Shown one piece after another: positions 50,299 through 62,503 of a DNA stretch of 64,000 bases. The stretch is from Malania oleifera. Taxonomy: Eukaryota > Streptophyta > Magnoliopsida > Santalales > Ximeniaceae. The DNA lies in the NCBI RefSeq assembly GCF_029873635.1, contig NC_080421.1, forward strand, positions 3,658,001-3,722,000, read 5' to 3'. Position 1 is the first letter of the stretch. Each line of letters starts with the position of its first letter. The notes under the pieces were generated by a model. The model was given only the letters and a program-made list of their open reading frames with translations. It was not told where the DNA came from and did not search any database. The position numbers and the translations under genes are program-made.

Positions 50299-50585
50299 AA
50301 GGGTAAAAGATATTAATATGTTATGAGATTTGACAAAAAGGTTCGAGTCTCCTTTCATCTTTTGAAATTTACAAACCTCTTCCCTCAAGTTTACTAAAGA
50401 CATAGAGCTCATTTTATATTTAGCTAAAAGATAAATTTTTTGAAGGATAAAAATGTCTCAAAAATAAAATATTATGATACGTCTCTAGGATTTTTAAATT
50501 CTCAAAAATTGTCTATATAATTTTTAAAATCTCAATAAAAATTCGTATCCTTTTGCAATCTTAAAGGATCATTATGTTTTTCTTT
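50299..50585. mobile_element. MITE-like element related to 15431-15752
   Basis: The left end AGGGTAAAAGATATT, then GAGATTTGACAAAAAGGTTC, matches the minus-strand end of the element at 15431-15752 (AGGGCAAAAGATATTTGACT, then GAGATTTGGCAAAA). ACCTCTTCCCTCAAG-type text follows as in that copy. The right end is less clear. Confidence 0.5.
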
Positions 50586-50722
50586 TAAAAAACCAACTAT
50601 TTAGTACTAGGCCTAGTCAAAATAATTAAGGCCCAAAAAAGGCACCTCAAAGAGGCCCAATCTGTATTGGGCTTGCCCAACTGAAAGTAATTCACTTTCC
50701 AGCCAAATTTGGAAGGAAATAA

Positions 50723-50728
<6 letters not shown>

Positions 50729-50784
<56 letters not shown>
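50729..50784. repeat. Compound (TC)n(AC)n microsatellite
   Basis: 15 TC units are followed directly by 13 AC units. Confidence 0.95.
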
Positions 50785-50789
<5 letters not shown>

Positions 50790-51421
50790 CCTATCTCATA
50801 CATTATACTCTTTTCCACCTACTACACAATTCTAATTTTAAACCTACAAGGTTGTTTCGAGTTTTAGTTATAAAGATGTCTCTTCTCCTCCTTTTTATTT
50901 TTAAAAAAAAAGAGGACGGCACCTCCTATATTTATTAGAAAACCACTCACTTGTGGTGGAAGAAAACCGAGATTCTAGTAAAGGAAACTACAAATAGATA
51001 AACACGAAACGGAACAAGAACGAAACAGAAACAAAATGACACATTAGACTCTTAGAATAGGAAGACCAATTTTGACAAGACGTATCAAGCCTCAAATAGC
51101 AACTCGGTGACGTCTAACTAAATCTTTCAACCTCCTCCTCGATCTTCCTAAACCTCTTACATTTCACACTAGCATTGTGTCAATCATAGATTCAATTTTG
51201 AGGTGCGGGTAATCACTCGCCGATAATGGTGCACACCTTGTCCTAACTGATCCTTCAATGTTACCAAAGAAACCTGTAAATCCAAATCAGAGTCATAAAG
51301 TTTGTTCTTACTTAATAGACGTAGATGATTATCAGTATCATGGTCTGATGCACAAGACTTATTGTTTATGGCATGGCTCTTATATTTCGTCGGGGCTTAT
51401 AAACAAAGGGAGAAAAACATA

Positions 51422-51790
51422 TGTTGGTGTAGTAATAATGACTCGTTGACAAGTGCCCTATGCTCGTCAACGAGTAGATACCGAGAGTCAGAAAATCTCA
51501 AAGCAGAAGACTCGTCAACGAATCCCCTATTCTCGTCGACGAGTGCGCCTGAGCTGTAAGAAGTTATTTGAATTTTGAATTTGAACGTTGTGACAGTTGG
51601 GGATTCAAAGGGAAACCTCTGAGGGCTTGTTATATATGTTCTTTTGAGCATATTTTGACAAGTAAGAGAGTAAGAGAGGGATGAGAGAAGGAGAGAAGAT
51701 CATTGAATGTGTATCTTTGATTTTCATAGTGAATCTCTTACAGATTGCTCATATGGATGCAGGTTTTGCCGAACCACGTAATTTCTAGTG
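51422..51790 (+). mobile_element. Copia-type LTR remnant
   Basis: It begins TGTTGGTGTAGTAATAATGA and has a TATA-like TTATATATG at about 51630 followed by GA-rich leader text. It contains TTTTGCCGAACCACGTAATT, a phrase typical of plant Copia LTR leaders as I recall them. Several CTCGT(C/T)(A/G)ACGAG repeats lie upstream of the TATA at 51440-51545. No matching second LTR and no internal genes were found in the window. It is a fossil. Confidence 0.5.
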
Positions 51791-54261
51791 TCGTTCCTCT
51801 TATTTTTACTCTCTTTATATTGTTATGGTCGTGAAATAATTTTTTATTTCATCATTGAGATTGTTGCATATGGTATTATTGGATCCTTTATAATATTTAT
51901 TTCGCTGTACATTGTTGGAAAAAGCGTTACTTTCACAACAAGACTTAATGTATTGAAGAAAATTGGGATATCAAAGTTTTGTCTTTTAAATATGTTTGCC
52001 GAATATTGTAGGAGATGTGATGTTGACACATGTATAGGATCTTGGGCACATAATTCATTTTTAAGGAGTTAATTGAACTTAATTACTTAATCAGCCCAAT
52101 AAAACAAGCTGATACTTTGACTTGCTGATTAGTCAAACTTCTTCACGTACTTGAGTTTTTTTTTTTAATACAAAAATTTGCATGATTGACCTTCTTATTT
52201 TTTTATTCGAATTTAGTTCTATAGCTAGTAGTTGCATTTTAGAAGTAAATATATCTGTATATATTCATAATTATAAATAATGGAAAGTATAAATTCATAA
52301 TATATTTAACTTCAGGATTTGTTAATTATTATTTGTTTTATTTTTTTACTTTTTAAATTTTTAGAATTTTGATTTATGAAATTACCCTTCAAGTAAATTA
52401 ATTTTACCATTTTAACATAAAAGAATGTTTAAAACTAATTAAAATAAATGAATTGTGTTGATCTTGCAACAAACACAAGTTGCACAGATTTTGAGCTCCT
52501 CGCATCGAGTGAGGCCATTGTCAGCTGGTTTGCACAATTTTTAGTTTTCAGCTAACACCTAAATTGGATATGTGGCCAGTTTTGATTGAATCGAGTTGGA
52601 CCGATCGGCTTGATACGATTTTTAGAATCATGATTGAAACATTCAACTATACATTTGACTATAAATATACAAGTTAGGTAGAAAAATTAAAATTTTAAAA
52701 TTGAAACTCCAAGCGTCCATTTTTTTTTCTCTATAGATTGATTAGTAAAAAATTTAAGCAGACTTAAGTCAACCCCAATGTTTTGGACCAAAGTTACCAT
52801 CATTATAAACCAAATAAAAACATTTGCTTGGGAAAGCAAAACGCTTGCATGCTAATGTCTTCTTGTTCTCCTAATGGGTAGTCATTTCTCTATTTTTATA
52901 ATTCTAAAGCAAGTTTTTCTTTTGCTCCCCTCCTTAATTTGGAGTCCCATTATTTGAGATAGAGTTTGGAAAAAATAGAAATAGTCTTATAAGAGTCAAG
53001 GAACTATAAAATAATTTTATTTTATCTTAAAAATAACCGTAAAAATATTAGTTATTTTAAAATTTTAAGTATTTATTGATATATTTTTTAAAATAATAAT
53101 AGCATATATTTTAAAATTTTCCGATACAAATGCCAGAGAATTAACAATATTTTTTATAACTTTTGAAAAGTAAAAATAAAAATAAAACTATACTTCAATT
53201 TTTCACTCACGGACACAAAAACATATTAATTATTGTCATTAATATTTTTGAATTGACACTTTCACTCGATTATTGTTACTTTGGATGTTTCGATTTCAGT
53301 GTCTTATACTTGATATTTAAATGAATTTTTAAAATTAAATTCATAGCAATAAGCATTTCATAATTAATTACAAAATTTACTATTGGATTTTCCTAGCGTC
53401 TATTATTAATTAAGGGACATATAAATGATTTTTAATCGCTTATCTTAAACTTACAAATTTGTAAATAATAAGTATATAACTAATTTAACAAATTATTTTT
53501 TTATTTTAAAATTAAATAAAATTTTATGACTTTCAATTATATCTCGAAAATAATAAATTTAAGAACATTACAATTGGTCCTTAAAAAAGGAAAAGACCAA
53601 TTAATTAAATTTCGAAAAGACCTCTCTTGATGTTGTGATAACTACAAAAGAAATCATTGTATGTTTGACAATTTGTCAAAAATTATCTACTCTTTCAACA
53701 AACATTCAAAATATTGTATGAGATTATAATCTTATAGATAAAAATAACACCCTTCACTTAATTTTTTGGTACTAATTATTTTTTTTTTTAATAATTGTCA
53801 AAAATTCAAAGAGCTGTGTCATATTTAGATAAGGTATGTTTAAGTAATTATGTTGGAGTTAAGTCATATAACTTCGTATTCATTATAACTTGAGCCTTTT
53901 ATGACATATATTATTATACGTATTTGACATAATAAATAAGGGAGAAATTAAATTTTGATTCTTGTTATAAAAGATGCACGAAAATAAATAGAGATGTCAT
54001 AGAAATTTACGTAGTTCGGCTATGCCTACTTCATTAGCAAATGAGATAGAAAACTTCATTATCTTGGAAGAAATTAAAAGATATTCGAAACCAGCCTAAT
54101 ACAAAATCTATCTCTTCTCTTCTTTCTATATGCTTACTTTTTTAATTATTTTTTGTACCTTCCAAAATGGAGAGGGAGATGACCCTTTTATAGGGCAATA
54201 CTTGGAAGATGAAGGGGTGGAAGATGGCGAGGTGATATTCATATTTTTCATAACATTTTTT

Positions 54262-54870
54262 TATTTTTGCAAAAAAGAAAAAGGGAAAAAGTATTTTTGA
54301 TAAAAAATTGTAATAAAAACTATTTTACAACCATGGTTTTAAAATTTGAATCGAATCGGCTAGCCCAATCCAATTTGGTTGGACACGATGAGCAAGCAGA
54401 TTTGGTTAAACTGAATTTTCTATGAATCGAAAAAGACCAAAATGACCCTATTAAAATCAGTTAACAGACTAAAACAAATCATTTGTTTATAAAAATTAAT
54501 AAGCTTAACAGAAAAATAAAAATAATATAATAATAAGACTCCAGAGGTGTATCTAAATTTGTTTCTTCATCTTTACAAAAAAGAATAAGGGGAAAAGGTA
54601 TTCAGATAAAAAAAATACAATAAATTATTTTAAAATCATAATTTTAAAAGTTAAATCAAACCTGCGATCCAAGCTGATCAAAATTTGTGGACAATGTGAT
54701 TCTATACTCAATCTTTTTAAACCAAATTTGTTATGAATTAGTAGACTCATATAATCCTGTCAAAACCGTTTCAAACTACAGGTTAACCGACTATAACAAA
54801 TCATTTATTTTAAAAAAATTGATAAGCTTAGCTTAAATAATAACAATAATAATAACAGGTATATCTGAAT
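54262..54870. repeat. Diverged direct repeat, about 300-bp units
   Basis: 54262-54560 and 54575-54870 share ordered phrases: GCAAAAAAGAAAAAGGG/ACAAAAAAGAATAAGGGG, AACTATTTTACAACCATGG versus AATTATTTTAAAATCATAA, CTATAACAAATCATTT or CTAAAACAAATCATTTGTTT, then AA(A)TTGATAAGCTTA or AATTAATAAGCTTAA, then GGT(G/A)TATCT(A/G)AATTT. Old and non-coding. Confidence 0.6.
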
Positions 54871-55027
54871 TTTTCTTTTTTTATTTTTAAAAATAAAATC
54901 CTAAACGATCAGTCGTGGGTGGGCGGTGATGGTCAATCTTTGGCCCAATGAAGGGGTGGTGTTGACTTTTTATTTATAGCATTAGTTTTTGTTCGTACAC
55001 GTGCCAACACCTCGTATGTCGTAAACC

Positions 55028-55033
<6 letters not shown>

Positions 55034-55070
<37 letters not shown>
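55034..55070. repeat. (GA)n microsatellite
   Basis: About 18 GA units in intergenic DNA. Confidence 0.95.
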
Positions 55071-55073
<3 letters not shown>

Positions 55074-55439
55074 TATTTATTCTTATAAAGAAAAATATGT
55101 ATTAAATTTTATTTATGTATTCGCCGACCTTCATTATTAAATTCGCAGAAAACTAAATTAAAGTTTGACATCCTCGAAGTGCATGCCCCAAGACCATTAC
55201 ATCTTATTTAATCATGCTATATGTGCCATCACACTAATTCATGTGGTGGGACCTTACTCGCACTACAAAACTTAGTAATATTTTACCATGTGAAATATTT
55301 TCTATCGTATTTTCTATTTATGTCAAATAATATTTTATTTTAATATGATTAAATTCTTTTAAAAATCAGTGTTAATCATATATAAATTTATAATTTTATT
55401 CATTGATCCTCCATGTATTTTATTTCTTTTGCACTCTTT

Positions 55440-55594
55440 GTAGGATTTATGTCCCAAATGATATATTCCACATGAATGATGTGGGTCCAACATATAGGGA
55501 ATTAATGATTGTATGGGTTAACTAAAAGGTTAGCTTATTTAATATGAGAAATTAATGGTGAAAATTTGAAGAGATTCCTATACATAAATATTAT

Positions 55595-55652
<58 letters not shown>

Positions 55653-56004
55653 TTAGCTACTATTATGGGGTGTAGCTATAAGGGCATGCTATACATCAAA
55701 TTAAGCTCTAAGGGGTTAGCTACATGGTGGTATTAGCTGTAAAGAAAAATAGGAAGTTTCTCTACCTCTACTTCTCTAATCATCAGGAGATCCCATAGAT
55801 CTGGTGAAGGAAGGAAAGAGAAATAGGAGAAGTGGGAGAAACGATTTCTTCGGATTCTCCAAGTATTTTTCTCGATAGGTTCAATATGACCGATTCCGGT
55901 ATGTAAAATTTACAGTTTATGATTTATTTATATTCCGCATAAAGTAATTGATGTGAAGTTCATGATAATTGAAGATCCTTAGTTGAAATATATTTATGAA
56001 AGTT

Positions 56005-56048
<44 letters not shown>

Positions 56049-58118
56049 CTATAATATTTATGTATAGGAATCTCTTCAAACTTTCACCATTAATTTCTCA
56101 TATTAAATAACCTTTTAGTTAACTCATACAATCATTAATTCATATCCTTATCATACGGGACACAGTCCATATGAATGAAATTATCATGATCTTCCTTTCA
56201 TAATAAAGATCGTTTCTTTTAACCCCTTACAATCTTGTCATGGGCTGCGGTTTTTTAATACATGGGTTGCTTGTTTTTAATACATGGGCTGCTAGTGGCT
56301 GTTAGTTTTTTTTTTTTTTTTTATATACGGGCTGCAGTGTTTTTAATACATGGGCTGCCAGATTTTACATAAAATAAAATAAAATGTTAATACAAGTAAA
56401 ATTATCATTGTAAGAAATTGATTATCTACTTTAAACTTGGATTGATTTTGCTGAGTATGAAGTCAATCAATGTTTATATTATGATTAGCTTGTTATCACC
56501 AAAGTGATTTCGTTAAGAAAAATGATAAACATTGTATTGAGATATAATATTGCAAAATTATTATAGAATGATTATTTGAATATTATGGTTGGCCCAAAGG
56601 TGCACCAACTTTCAAATAATCATTGATTTAATAATTAATTAATGATAGTGAGATTGGGATGCCTGCCTAAAGGTGACAGACCAATCAAACTTTATAAAGG
56701 TTATCAATTATGTCTTGATGAATGAAAATTATCAGTAAGTGTAAGGATTAGTATATTGCATAAGTTGATCCAAAGATTGAATACAATTTACTAATGAAAT
56801 GTTCTAAACTCAAAACATTAATGTAGTGAGTATTTTGTGTTATTGCAGTGTCTATTCCTATTTCATTGCATTCGCTGGCTTCTTCTGTTCCAATCTTTAA
56901 TGGGACAAATTTCTTTGACTAGAATGAACAGATTCAGTTTCACCTTGGTGTTCTGGATATGGACTTAGCTCTGCGAATGGATAAACCAGCTGCTATTACT
57001 GAAACCAGCAATTCGAAACAGCAAGCTTTGTATAAGTCATGGGAAAGATCGAACAGATTAAGTATGATGTTTATGCGAATGTGTATAGAAAATAATATTA
57101 AATCAACACTCCCTCAACTAGATAACGCAAAGGAATATCGTAAGGCAATGGAAGATAGATTTTGTTCAGCTGATAAGTCCCTTGCAGGAAGGTTGATGGT
57201 TGAACTAACCACAATGAAATTTGATGGCAGTAAAGGAATGAATGAACATGTCCTAGAAATGTCTAATCTGGCTGCTAGACTTAATACTTTGGGAATGAGT
57301 GTTAATGAAAACTTCCTTATTCAGTTTATTTTGAACTCTTTGCCTCCTTAGTACGGGCCTTTTCAGATTCACTATAACACAATTAAAGAAAAATGGAATG
57401 TGAATGAATTGGTAAGCATGTTAGTTCAAGAAGAGGCAAGACTCAAACAACATGGACAACATTCAGTAAATGCCATGAGTCACGCAGTTGGAAGTAAAGG
57501 AAAGAAAATAAAGAAAGGTTTAAAGAAAGATCCATTGAAGGCGGCGAGTACTTCCTATGGTGGTGACGCTTGCAGGAAGGAACATTATGGTCCCAAGTGT
57601 TACTTTTTTTGTGGCTATGGGCATTTAAAGAAAACTTGCCCAAAACGTAAAGCATGGTTTAAAAAGAAAGGTAAGCCTTTAGCTTATGTATGTTTCGAAT
57701 CAAAAATGACACAAGTTCCTTCTAACATTTGGTGGATTGACTCTGGTTCTACTGTTCATGTTTTCAATTCGATGCAGGGATACCTTACGATCTAGAGCGT
57801 AAAGGAAAATGAACACATGATAGTCTTGGGGAATGGAAATCAAGTGCCAGTTATGGGTGTTGGAACTATTTGATTGTATCTTGAATCGGGTCATTGTTTA
57901 GACCTATTTGATACTTTGTATGTTCTAAATATTTCTAGGAACTTAATTTCTATGTCTAGATTAGATAATGACGGTTATGGTTTGTATTTTGAACATAAAG
58001 GTTTCCGTATTATGAAAGATGACTTATGTGTTGGCTCTGGTATCTTGTATGAGGGGTTGTATAAATTTAATCTTAATGAAAAATTTGCTGAAACACTCCT
58101 CACTCTACATCATTTTCC
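55440..58118 (+). mobile_element. Ty1/Copia fossil: LTR-like start, gag, zinc knuckle, protease region
   Basis: An LTR-like start (TGTAGGATTTATGTCCCAAA at 55448) is followed by about 1.4 kb of leader. A Copia gag region (about 56850-57500; phrases PIFNGTNF, KSWERSNRLSMMFM) follows, then a CCHC-type zinc-knuckle region (about 57590-57650) and the protease start (WWIDSGSTVHVF, about 57730-57765). Protease-to-pre-integrase-like sequence continues to about 58100. It is broken, with several breaks, and lacks recognisable integrase, reverse transcriptase and 3' LTR in this orientation. Similarity stops where the opposite-strand Copia fragment begins. Confidence 0.8.
55499..56141. repeat. Inverted repeat (arms about 95-145 bp) ending in (TA)n tracts
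   Basis: The left arm 55499-55644 and right arm 56008-56141 are reverse complements with few differences: GAATTAATGATTGTATG at the left end mirrors the right end, and GAAGAGATTCCTATACATAA also recurs inverted. Each arm ends inward in a (TA)n tract (55597-55644 and 56008-56047). The 363-bp loop holds GA-rich leader-like text. It lies in the LTR/leader part of the Copia fossil. Confidence 0.9.
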
Positions 58119-58846
58119 AAGTCACCATGTAAGAAAGCGGTTTTCACATCTAGTTGCTCAACTTCTAAATTCAAGTATGCTGCCATGCCAAGAACAACCC
58201 GAATAGATGACATCTTTACAACTGGTGAGAATATTTCATCAAAGTCAATTCCCTTTTTTTGACCAAAGCCTTTTACCACAAGCCTAGCCTTGTACCGAAG
58301 ATTCTTTCCATCATTTTTCAGCCTAAACACCCATTTATTTTTCAAAGCTTTCTTTCCAAGAGGAAGTTTAACCAAATCATAGGTGTGATTGTCAACTATG
58401 GAATTCATTTCCTCTTGCATAGCCTCCACCCATTCAACTTTATTTTCATGGTTCATGGCTTCTTGATAGCTTTCGGGTTCCCCTTGATCCGTTAGAGTAA
58501 CATAGTCACTTGATGGATATTTAGATGAAGGTCTTGACTCTCTTGAAGACCTTCTCAATTGAGCTTGCTCTTGAACTTGTTGCTCCTCCTCATTTTCATC
58601 TTCAACATCATTAGGAATTTCATCATTTCCAATATCTTCAAGAGGTGGAAGAACATCTTCCATATTTTCATCATGTGCCAAAGGTGGAGAAGGTAAGTCT
58701 AAGTCAACAAAATCATTCCCATCAGATCGTGGTTGCTCAACCGTGCCAAAATCTTCAATTGTTTGATCTTCAAAAAATACAACATCTCGGCTTCTAACAA
58801 TTTTCTTGTCAACTGGATCCCACAATCTGTATCCAAATTCATCATG

Positions 58847-60230
58847 TGATGTAGGACGGGAATGGTGGTCCTATGTCCTACGATTCAACCCTCACGCAAG
58901 CACATAAACTTAAACACTTTAATTTAAGAATTTAATTATCCGAACATAAACACAATAAATCATGTTTTATTTCACATGTTCAAGGATTTTGAAAAGGTGT
59001 ATGACTTGTCCTGCAATTAAGTCCCGATTGGTTCTTTCACAAAGGAATCAAGTTATATACTGAAAAGTTGTTATTTCAAAGATTCAAGAATTAAAGTTCT
59101 ATGTTAGCAAACTAATATTCATACAATTGATTTTAACTAACAAGTACCAATATTGCAATCTATGGATCAAATGGGCTATTCAAAGATGTGATTTTAATCT
59201 ACTAGCAAGGGTCCACAAGATATAACAAAAGATTCAAGCACAAGTATTGAAGTTACCAAGATATTGGTTTGGATGACTTGACATTGTTCCACACGTAGTT
59301 AGGTCACACCGTTGGTCCTTCGTACAAGCTTTGAATCACAAGATGAACGCAACAATGAAGTGTAGATGATAATCGTCGTATGGGTGTATGAAGGTGCTGG
59401 CCGTATGGTGTTGATGGGGGCCGTGAGAGTATTAGATGGAGGAGGGGTTGATGGAGTAGTTGGATAGTTTAGTGGTCTCTCACCACTTGATCTCCGGAGA
59501 GAACGCCGTAGCCTCACACTACTCACTCACAAGGAGAGGAACAAGCTTTACAAGCTCAAGCAAAGAGATGCTTCTTCAATATTCAACTTCAACTTTTTTC
59601 CTTGTTCTTACAATAAGAAAGCTATTTATAGGCATAGCCTAGGAGACATAGCTTTAAACACTCAACAACTCTCAACAATTTCAACAACAACTCTCAATAA
59701 CTTTCAACAACAACTCTCAACAACTTTCAACAACTATTAACCTAACACAATTAATACTTACTAAAAAAACGAGGAACTCCAACTCATAAGCACACAAGTC
59801 AAGCTTAGTTGTCTTGCATTATTACAATTCAAATTTGAAATTTAAACACATTCCAAAAGGAAGGCTAAAACCGTGTGGGACCCATTGGAGCCATGTGGGG
59901 GCCACATGGGTTTTGAGTTGGACTTTGCTTCAATACTTCACTTGGGTCTTCAAGCATGGTCTTCAAGCACCTAGTAATCTTGCAATAACATATACACGAA
60001 AAATATAAATTAACACAATAGCAAAGTCTTCACATAAAAAAAATCTTCCATCAAAGAAGTAGATGATCTTCAACTAATCCCATGTGTCCCTGCAAAATAG
60101 ATATAAACAATAGTGGACATCTGGAGGTCGTCCACGTGTCACCATGTCAGCAAAGGAGTGCAAATCGGGAGGTCGTCCATGTGTCATCATATCAGTAAAA
60201 GGGATACATAAGGCATGTTGATCCCCATCA
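58847..60230 (-). repeat. Gypsy 3' LTR
   Basis: 1384 bp, TG...CA ends on the plus strand. It contains short repeated CAACAACTCTCAACAA-type text at about 59660-59740, and its last 1106 bp match 62504-63609. Confidence 0.9.
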
Positions 60231-60239
60231 TCTCTCCCG

Positions 60240-61639
60240 GGCCCAAAAGAATTCTTCTCCGAAGATTTAGAGGTGATGTATTGGGAATACAATTCTGAAG
60301 TGCGATGAAAAAGGTCTTCTTTAAGTATCCAGCTTCTCTCAATAAGTGGTTTGTTTCTCCACTTGACAAAGAACTGTTGATATGATCCTAATCGTGTGAA
60401 CTTTAGCTTGTCATCCAAAATTACATCAAGGTACTTGGGCATGGGTAAGGGTAGAGGCAAAGGCAATTTCGGGTTTTCAGGGTCAAAAGGAGTGGGAAAT
60501 GGAGTGGGGTCACCTGCAGGGTTAGAATTTGAAGGTTCCATAAAATAAGATGCTACAAGAAAAAGGGTTAAATTTTCAACATTAAAAACATTGTCTATGC
60601 TAAAATCAATAGGAATATTAAGCATGTAAGCATCAGAACTAGTTTTCTTGAAAATTTTGAAATGATCCATCTTGTTAGCATGTAACTTCCTCACCTTTCC
60701 TACAAGAATCTGCTCAGGATGAATCTGGACCATAACCATATCACCTTTTGAAAATTCTTTCAACATGCAATGTAGGTCAGCAGTAGATTTATAATGTTCA
60801 TGATTCAAATTAACCTTCATTCTTATTTCAAAGTATAGATTGTGTATATGCTTTGCAAAAGCATCAGTCGGCTCGCTCACTCTAGACATAAGTGGTAGTG
60901 GAATAAGATCTACAGGCTTTCTAGGACTATATCTTGTAATAACCTGAAATGGGCTGAGTATTGCGGTCCTATCCATTAAACTGCTGAATGCAAAATTAGC
61001 CACATGAAGGCATAATTCCCAAGATATAATGTTTTCAACTACCTTACATCTCAATAGGTCCCTAAGGCTCCTATTTACTAGTTCAACTTGACAATTAGTT
61101 TGGGGATAGTAAGCACTAGAACATTTAAGTTTGGAGCCTAACATGGTCCTTAAGGCTTTCAAGAAGTAACCTATGAGTTGTACATCTTTATTTGAAACAA
61201 TGGTTTTGAGAAACCTATGCTCGATGAGAATCTTCTTGGGTGCTCTATCATTGATGCATGTGCTCAGAGTGTTATCTTCCTTAGGATTAGGGAAAGTAGG
61301 GCAGGCAAGTGGACCTAAACTCTTATGAACAAAGTCATGTTCATTCAATTTATTCACTTGTTTCAGCTCCTCATGTTCTATCGGGTTCACTCTATGATGT
61401 GGTAAATGAGGCAGAGATGAATAAGGAACAAGGTCAGTGATATGTTGATTGTCTCTCGTGGGAGATGACTCACTAGGTGACTCAAAGATGACATCCTTAA
61501 ATTCAGAAGGTAGGGATGATACTTCTACGAGTGTTTCTTTCTCAGAAAGGGACATTTCAGTCTCCTCAGTAACAACCACCAACACTTGTTGTGTATCTTG
61601 ACTTTCCTGCTCAAACGACCCTTCACTTATGATATTCAA
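60240..61639 (-). pseudogene. Gypsy pol remnant: integrase and chromodomain
   Basis: Integrase-type text (SAYYPQTNCQVELVNRSLRD) is followed by the usual post-integrase segment (KGDMVMVQIHPEQ) and a chromodomain-like end (QQFFVKWRNKPLIERSWI). It is part of the element 58847-63609. The region does not represent a complete pol. Confidence 0.85.
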
Positions 61640-61663
61640 GGTTTCTCCACTAGTTTCTTTATT

Positions 61664-62458
61664 TTACTTCTTCTTTTTCTCACCATCTTCCTTATCAAGT
61701 GCCAAGTTCCTAGTGGGACATTGTTTAGGAAAGTGTCCTTGTTTATGGTACCTAAAGCACACTGCATTGCCAGAACTCTGGTGAGAGGATCCAGTCATAG
61801 GTGCTTTCCCTTTGTCCATAGGTTTTTGGTCCGTGGGATTACTCCCTTGGGAAGCAACTTGACCTGATTGCGCTGGTTGAGACTTTTCATAACTCTGAAT
61901 CTGGTGAGAGTATGATTCATTGGAAGAGGTATCAAACCGTTTTCCCATGTGCCCTTTAGTCATTTGCTCAAATTCATAAGCTAAACTATAGGCATGTTCA
62001 AGGGACTCAATGTGATATGGGAACAGTTTTCTCCTCAGTTCAAGCTTTAATCCTAGGCAAAATCGGGAGGTCTGTTGACTATCAGTCTCATAGACACCAC
62101 ATCTTACAGTCAGGTTATCGAATTGATTCATATATTCTATAACAGTCATGCTACCTTGATGCAAGTCGTAAAGCTGATCTATAAGGTGCTCTCTATAACT
62201 AAGGGGTGCATACTTCTCCCTTAACTTGTCCTTCATTAGATCCCAATGCTCAATGGGTTTATGGTTTAACCTCGCTTCTTGCCTCTCAATGTTTATCCAA
62301 TGGAGTTTGGCTTGCCCAGTTAGTCTCATTCTTGCAAACCTCACTCGGTGTGAGTCATGCATCTTACACCACTCAAAATAGGCATCCATTCCAGTCAACC
62401 AATCTTGAAAGACTTTAGGATCCTTTTGTCCATCAAAGGTGGGGGCTTCTATCCTCAT
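61664..62458 (-). pseudogene. Gypsy gag region with CCHC zinc knuckle
   Basis: It codes for a retrotransposon gag-like segment of about 264 residues. PTFDGQKDPKVFQDWLTGMD near the start is typical of plant Gypsy gag, and the nucleic-acid-binding knuckle CFRYHKQGHFPKQC lies near the end. It is part of the element 58847-63609 and is treated as a fossil. Confidence 0.85.
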
Positions 62459-62503
62459 TTCATCAATGTAAGGATCACGACGCTCCCTACGGCAAGGTCT
62501 CCT

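Larger units (their letters stand above)
36894..51421. other. Long AT-rich intergenic region, no gene seen
   Basis: About 14.5 kb without a supportable gene. GC-richer, low-copy-looking islands occur at 37070-37600, 42720-43020, 44030-44110, 45900-46080, 48010-48140 and 49090-49330 (the last with several GGCCCA/TGGGCC cores). None carries a recognisable domain, and their open frames overlap on both strands. Microsatellites, MITE-like elements and local duplications are listed separately. Long C-runs are at 42968-42984 and 48285-48296. Confidence 0.5.
51791..55439. other. AT-rich intergenic region, no gene seen
   Basis: Only short unsupported frames. A diverged direct repeat is at 54262-54870 and a (GA)n tract at 55034-55070. 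Confidence 0.5.
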
